The notes below the pieces were generated by a model. It saw only the letters and a program-made list of their open reading frames with translations, was not told the DNA's origin and did not search any database. 64,000 bases of DNA from an uncultured Bacilli bacterium (GTDB lineage: Bacteria > Bacillota_I > Bacilli_A > RF39 > UBA660): NCBI GenBank assembly GCA_910588025.1, contig CAJUQG010000002.1, positions 1 to 64,000 of the forward strand, in the 5' to 3' direction. A program made the position numbers and the translations under genes. Below are positions 62,640 through 64,000 of the stretch, piece after piece (the first letter of the stretch is position 1; each line of letters begins with the position of its first letter).

Positions 62640-62918
62640 TAAACTTAACATCGGAAAAAAGTCAAGAAATAACGGGTTATACACAAATTCACAATGATGT
62701 TTATAAGATTACACATTATCAACGTTGATAATTTTTCTATGTTGATAGTTTTATAAAACAAAGTTGTGGATAATGTTGATAAGTATATTTTTATCTGTTA
62801 GAATATGACTTCTAGAGCGTTGATAGATTGTGAAATCAATGTGAATTGCTGTTTCATACTTGTTTTTAAAATCACAACTGCGTTAAAATGAAGTTGATAA
62901 AACGTGAGGGATTGTGGG
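62640..62918. other. oriC: Replication origin region (oriC, dnaA-proximal)
   Basis: This rpmH-dnaA gap is full of DnaA-type 9-mers. TTATACACA is at 62677-62685 and TGTGGATAA at 62765-62773. A run of related TTATCAAC/GTTGATA boxes includes the 16-bp palindrome TTATCAACGTTGATAA (62716-62731), 62740-62748, TGTTGATAA 62774-62782 (touching the previous box), 62818-62826 and 62892-62900. The region is very AT-rich. Confidence 0.88.
62776..62804 (+). promoter_or_regulatory. Probable dnaA promoter overlapped by DnaA boxes
   Basis: TTGATA (62776-62781) and TAGAAT (62799-62804) are 17 bp apart. The -35 lies inside a DnaA box (62774-62782), which would give DnaA autorepression. Confidence 0.6.
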
Positions 62919-64000
62919 GTGAAGTGGTTGAAGACGGAAACCGAAACATTATGGCAAAATTTCTTAGATCTCATCTATAAAGAAATCAACGCGGCTTCAT
63001 TTCATGCGTGGTTTCATGATTTGATTTTATTAAGTATTGACCGTTATCAACATCGAATTAAAGTCCAAGTTCCTATGGAAATTCACAAAAAAATTCTTGG
63101 TGATAATTATTATTCCCTCATTGAAGAAACGTTTCTTAAATTAACAGGAATTACTTATGACATTGAATTTTTATTAGAAGAAGAAAAAGAAGATATTGTG
63201 GATAACTTCCAAAAAGAAATTATCCAAGAGGCAAATATAGATAAAGTTTTAGAAGAAAAGTGGGAAACGAATTTAATTTCTGAACTAAATTTTGATAATT
63301 ATGTCGTGGGAGACTCTAATCGACTTGCCAAAGTAGCTGGTATGGCTGTAGCAGAATCGCCTGGTAAAATACATAACCCATTATTTATATATGGTAAAAG
63401 TGGGCTAGGTAAAACACATTTAATGCATGCCATAGGTAATTATATTGTCGAACATTCAAATAAAAAGGTTTTGTATACTACAAGTGATATGTTTATGAAT
63501 GATTATACAGGTATTGCAAATTTAGAAAATAAGAATAATACAGTGGAGTATGCCAATAACTTTAAAAATAAATATCGAAATGTGGATGTATTAATTATCG
63601 ATGATATTCAGTATTTAGTTGGTGCAGAGAAAACTCAACAAGAATTTTTCCACACATTTAATGCACTGCAACAAGCGAATAAACAAATTATTATTAGTTC
63701 AGACCGATCGCCAGATGATTTAAAATTATTAGAAGAACGGCTACGAAGTCGATTTATGTGGGGATTACCTGTGGATATCTATCCTCCAGATTTTGAACTT
63801 CGTTGTAAAATCATTAAACAAAAAGTAAAAAATACGAGTATTGCTAATAAATTAGATGAAAATGTAGTGGAGTTTATTGCAAATAGTTGTCAAAATGATG
63901 TTCGTTTTCTAGAAGGTACAATTAACCGATTAATGGCATATACAGCCATGGTTGTTCCAGATCATATTGACTTGGAGTTTGCCAATGAGGCTTTAAAAGA
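62919..64000 (+). CDS. dnaA: Chromosomal replication initiator DnaA (partial, runs off the right edge)
   Basis: The first 360 codons are present. Domain I covers about 1-85 (LWQNFLDLIYKEI, FHAWFHDL), then a short linker. The AAA+ domain starts at FDNYVVGDSNRLA, with Walker A GKSGLGKT, Walker B IIDDIQYLVG and EERLRSRFMWG. Domain IV, the DNA-binding part, lies beyond the window. GAGGGA seven bases before the GTG at 62919 supports that start; the in-frame TTG at 62928 is an alternative. Confidence 0.97.
   Translation, partial: MKWLKTETETLWQNFLDLIYKEINAASFHAWFHDLILLSIDRYQHRIKVQVPMEIHKKILGDNYYSLIEETFLKLTGITYDIEFLLEEEKEDIVDNFQKEIIQEANIDKVLEEKWETNLISELNFDNYVVGDSNRLAKVAGMAVAESPGKIHNPLFIYGKSGLGKTHLMHAIGNYIVEHSNKKVLYTTSDMFMNDYTGIANLENKNNTVEYANNFKNKYRNVDVLIIDDIQYLVGAEKTQQEFFHTFNALQQANKQIIISSDRSPDDLKLLEERLRSRFMWGLPVDIYPPDFELRCKIIKQKVKNTSIANKLDENVVEFIANSCQNDVRFLEGTINRLMAYTAMVVPDHIDLEFANEALK

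Noticed and set aside
1..64000. parS sites for ParB
   Set aside because: The consensus TGTTTCACGTGAAACA, or a close match, was not seen by eye. Sites may lie to the right of the window or be diverged.
1..64000. CRISPR arrays, tRNA and rRNA genes, intact insertion sequences
   Set aside because: No regularly spaced repeats, cloverleaf-like T-loop/anticodon patterns, rRNA cores or transposase genes were found.

Overview
The window looks like a low-GC Gram-positive (Bacillota, class Bacilli, probably Erysipelotrichia-like) chromosome. The DNA is strongly AT-rich. The order rpmH-rnpA-yidC-jag-mnmE-mnmG-rsmG-noc, then soj-parB, ychF, rpsF-ssb-rpsR, rplI-dnaB and walJ-rlmH is the conserved neighbourhood to the left of the Firmicute origin. 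Stage II sporulation genes (spoIIQ, spoIID, spoIIR) indicate an endospore former or a recent descendant of one. No species can be named from the sequence alone.

The origin lies at 62640-62918 between rpmH and dnaA. dnaA starts at 62919 and runs off the right edge. Almost everything to its left is on the minus strand, so it is transcribed in the direction of leftward replication. The head-on exceptions are the C39-like protein (141-1478), the LysR regulator (25687-26586), agrBD (36810-37579) and a class A penicillin-binding protein (52971-54905).

Layout from right to left. 54993-62603: RNA processing, membrane insertion, tRNA modification and Noc. 45245-52821: RNA polymerase delta, release factor 1 and its methylase, an ABC-F ATPase, spoIIR, a manganese exporter, murA and a degenerate SGNH protein. 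44646-45215: an isolated RNA gene with a consensus promoter and a terminator that matches no RNA family I recognise. 40368-43953: L31, an ATP-grasp protein, rpiB, DUF1146, spoIID and spoIIQ. 36771-39616: a complete agr-type quorum-sensing locus whose peptide precursor has no cysteine in the signal region. 31290-36477: cspA, hpf and secA. 26587-31333: a decayed integrative element in the 3' end of secA, carrying a Fic protein, a frameshifted HEPN-like partner and a broken tyrosine integrase, next to the wreck of a second, related element and a KilA-N gene. 23780-26586: a DUF2099 (methanogenesis marker 8-like) fusion protein divergent from a LysR regulator. 13164-22672: prfB with a programmed +1 frameshift, tilS, ftsH, a radical SAM protein and soj/parB. 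1-13180: DUF951, an AbgT transporter, ychF, a BI-1 protein, rpsF-ssb-rpsR, rplI-dnaB, a LysM/G5/M23 hydrolase, walJ, rlmH, ung and the C39-like protein.

The items most worth pursuing are the unassigned RNA of about 485-530 nt, the cysteine-free agr signal, the layered insertion in secA, the DUF2099/LysR pair and the near-identical GGQ domains of the two release factors. No tRNA, rRNA, CRISPR array or intact insertion sequence was seen.
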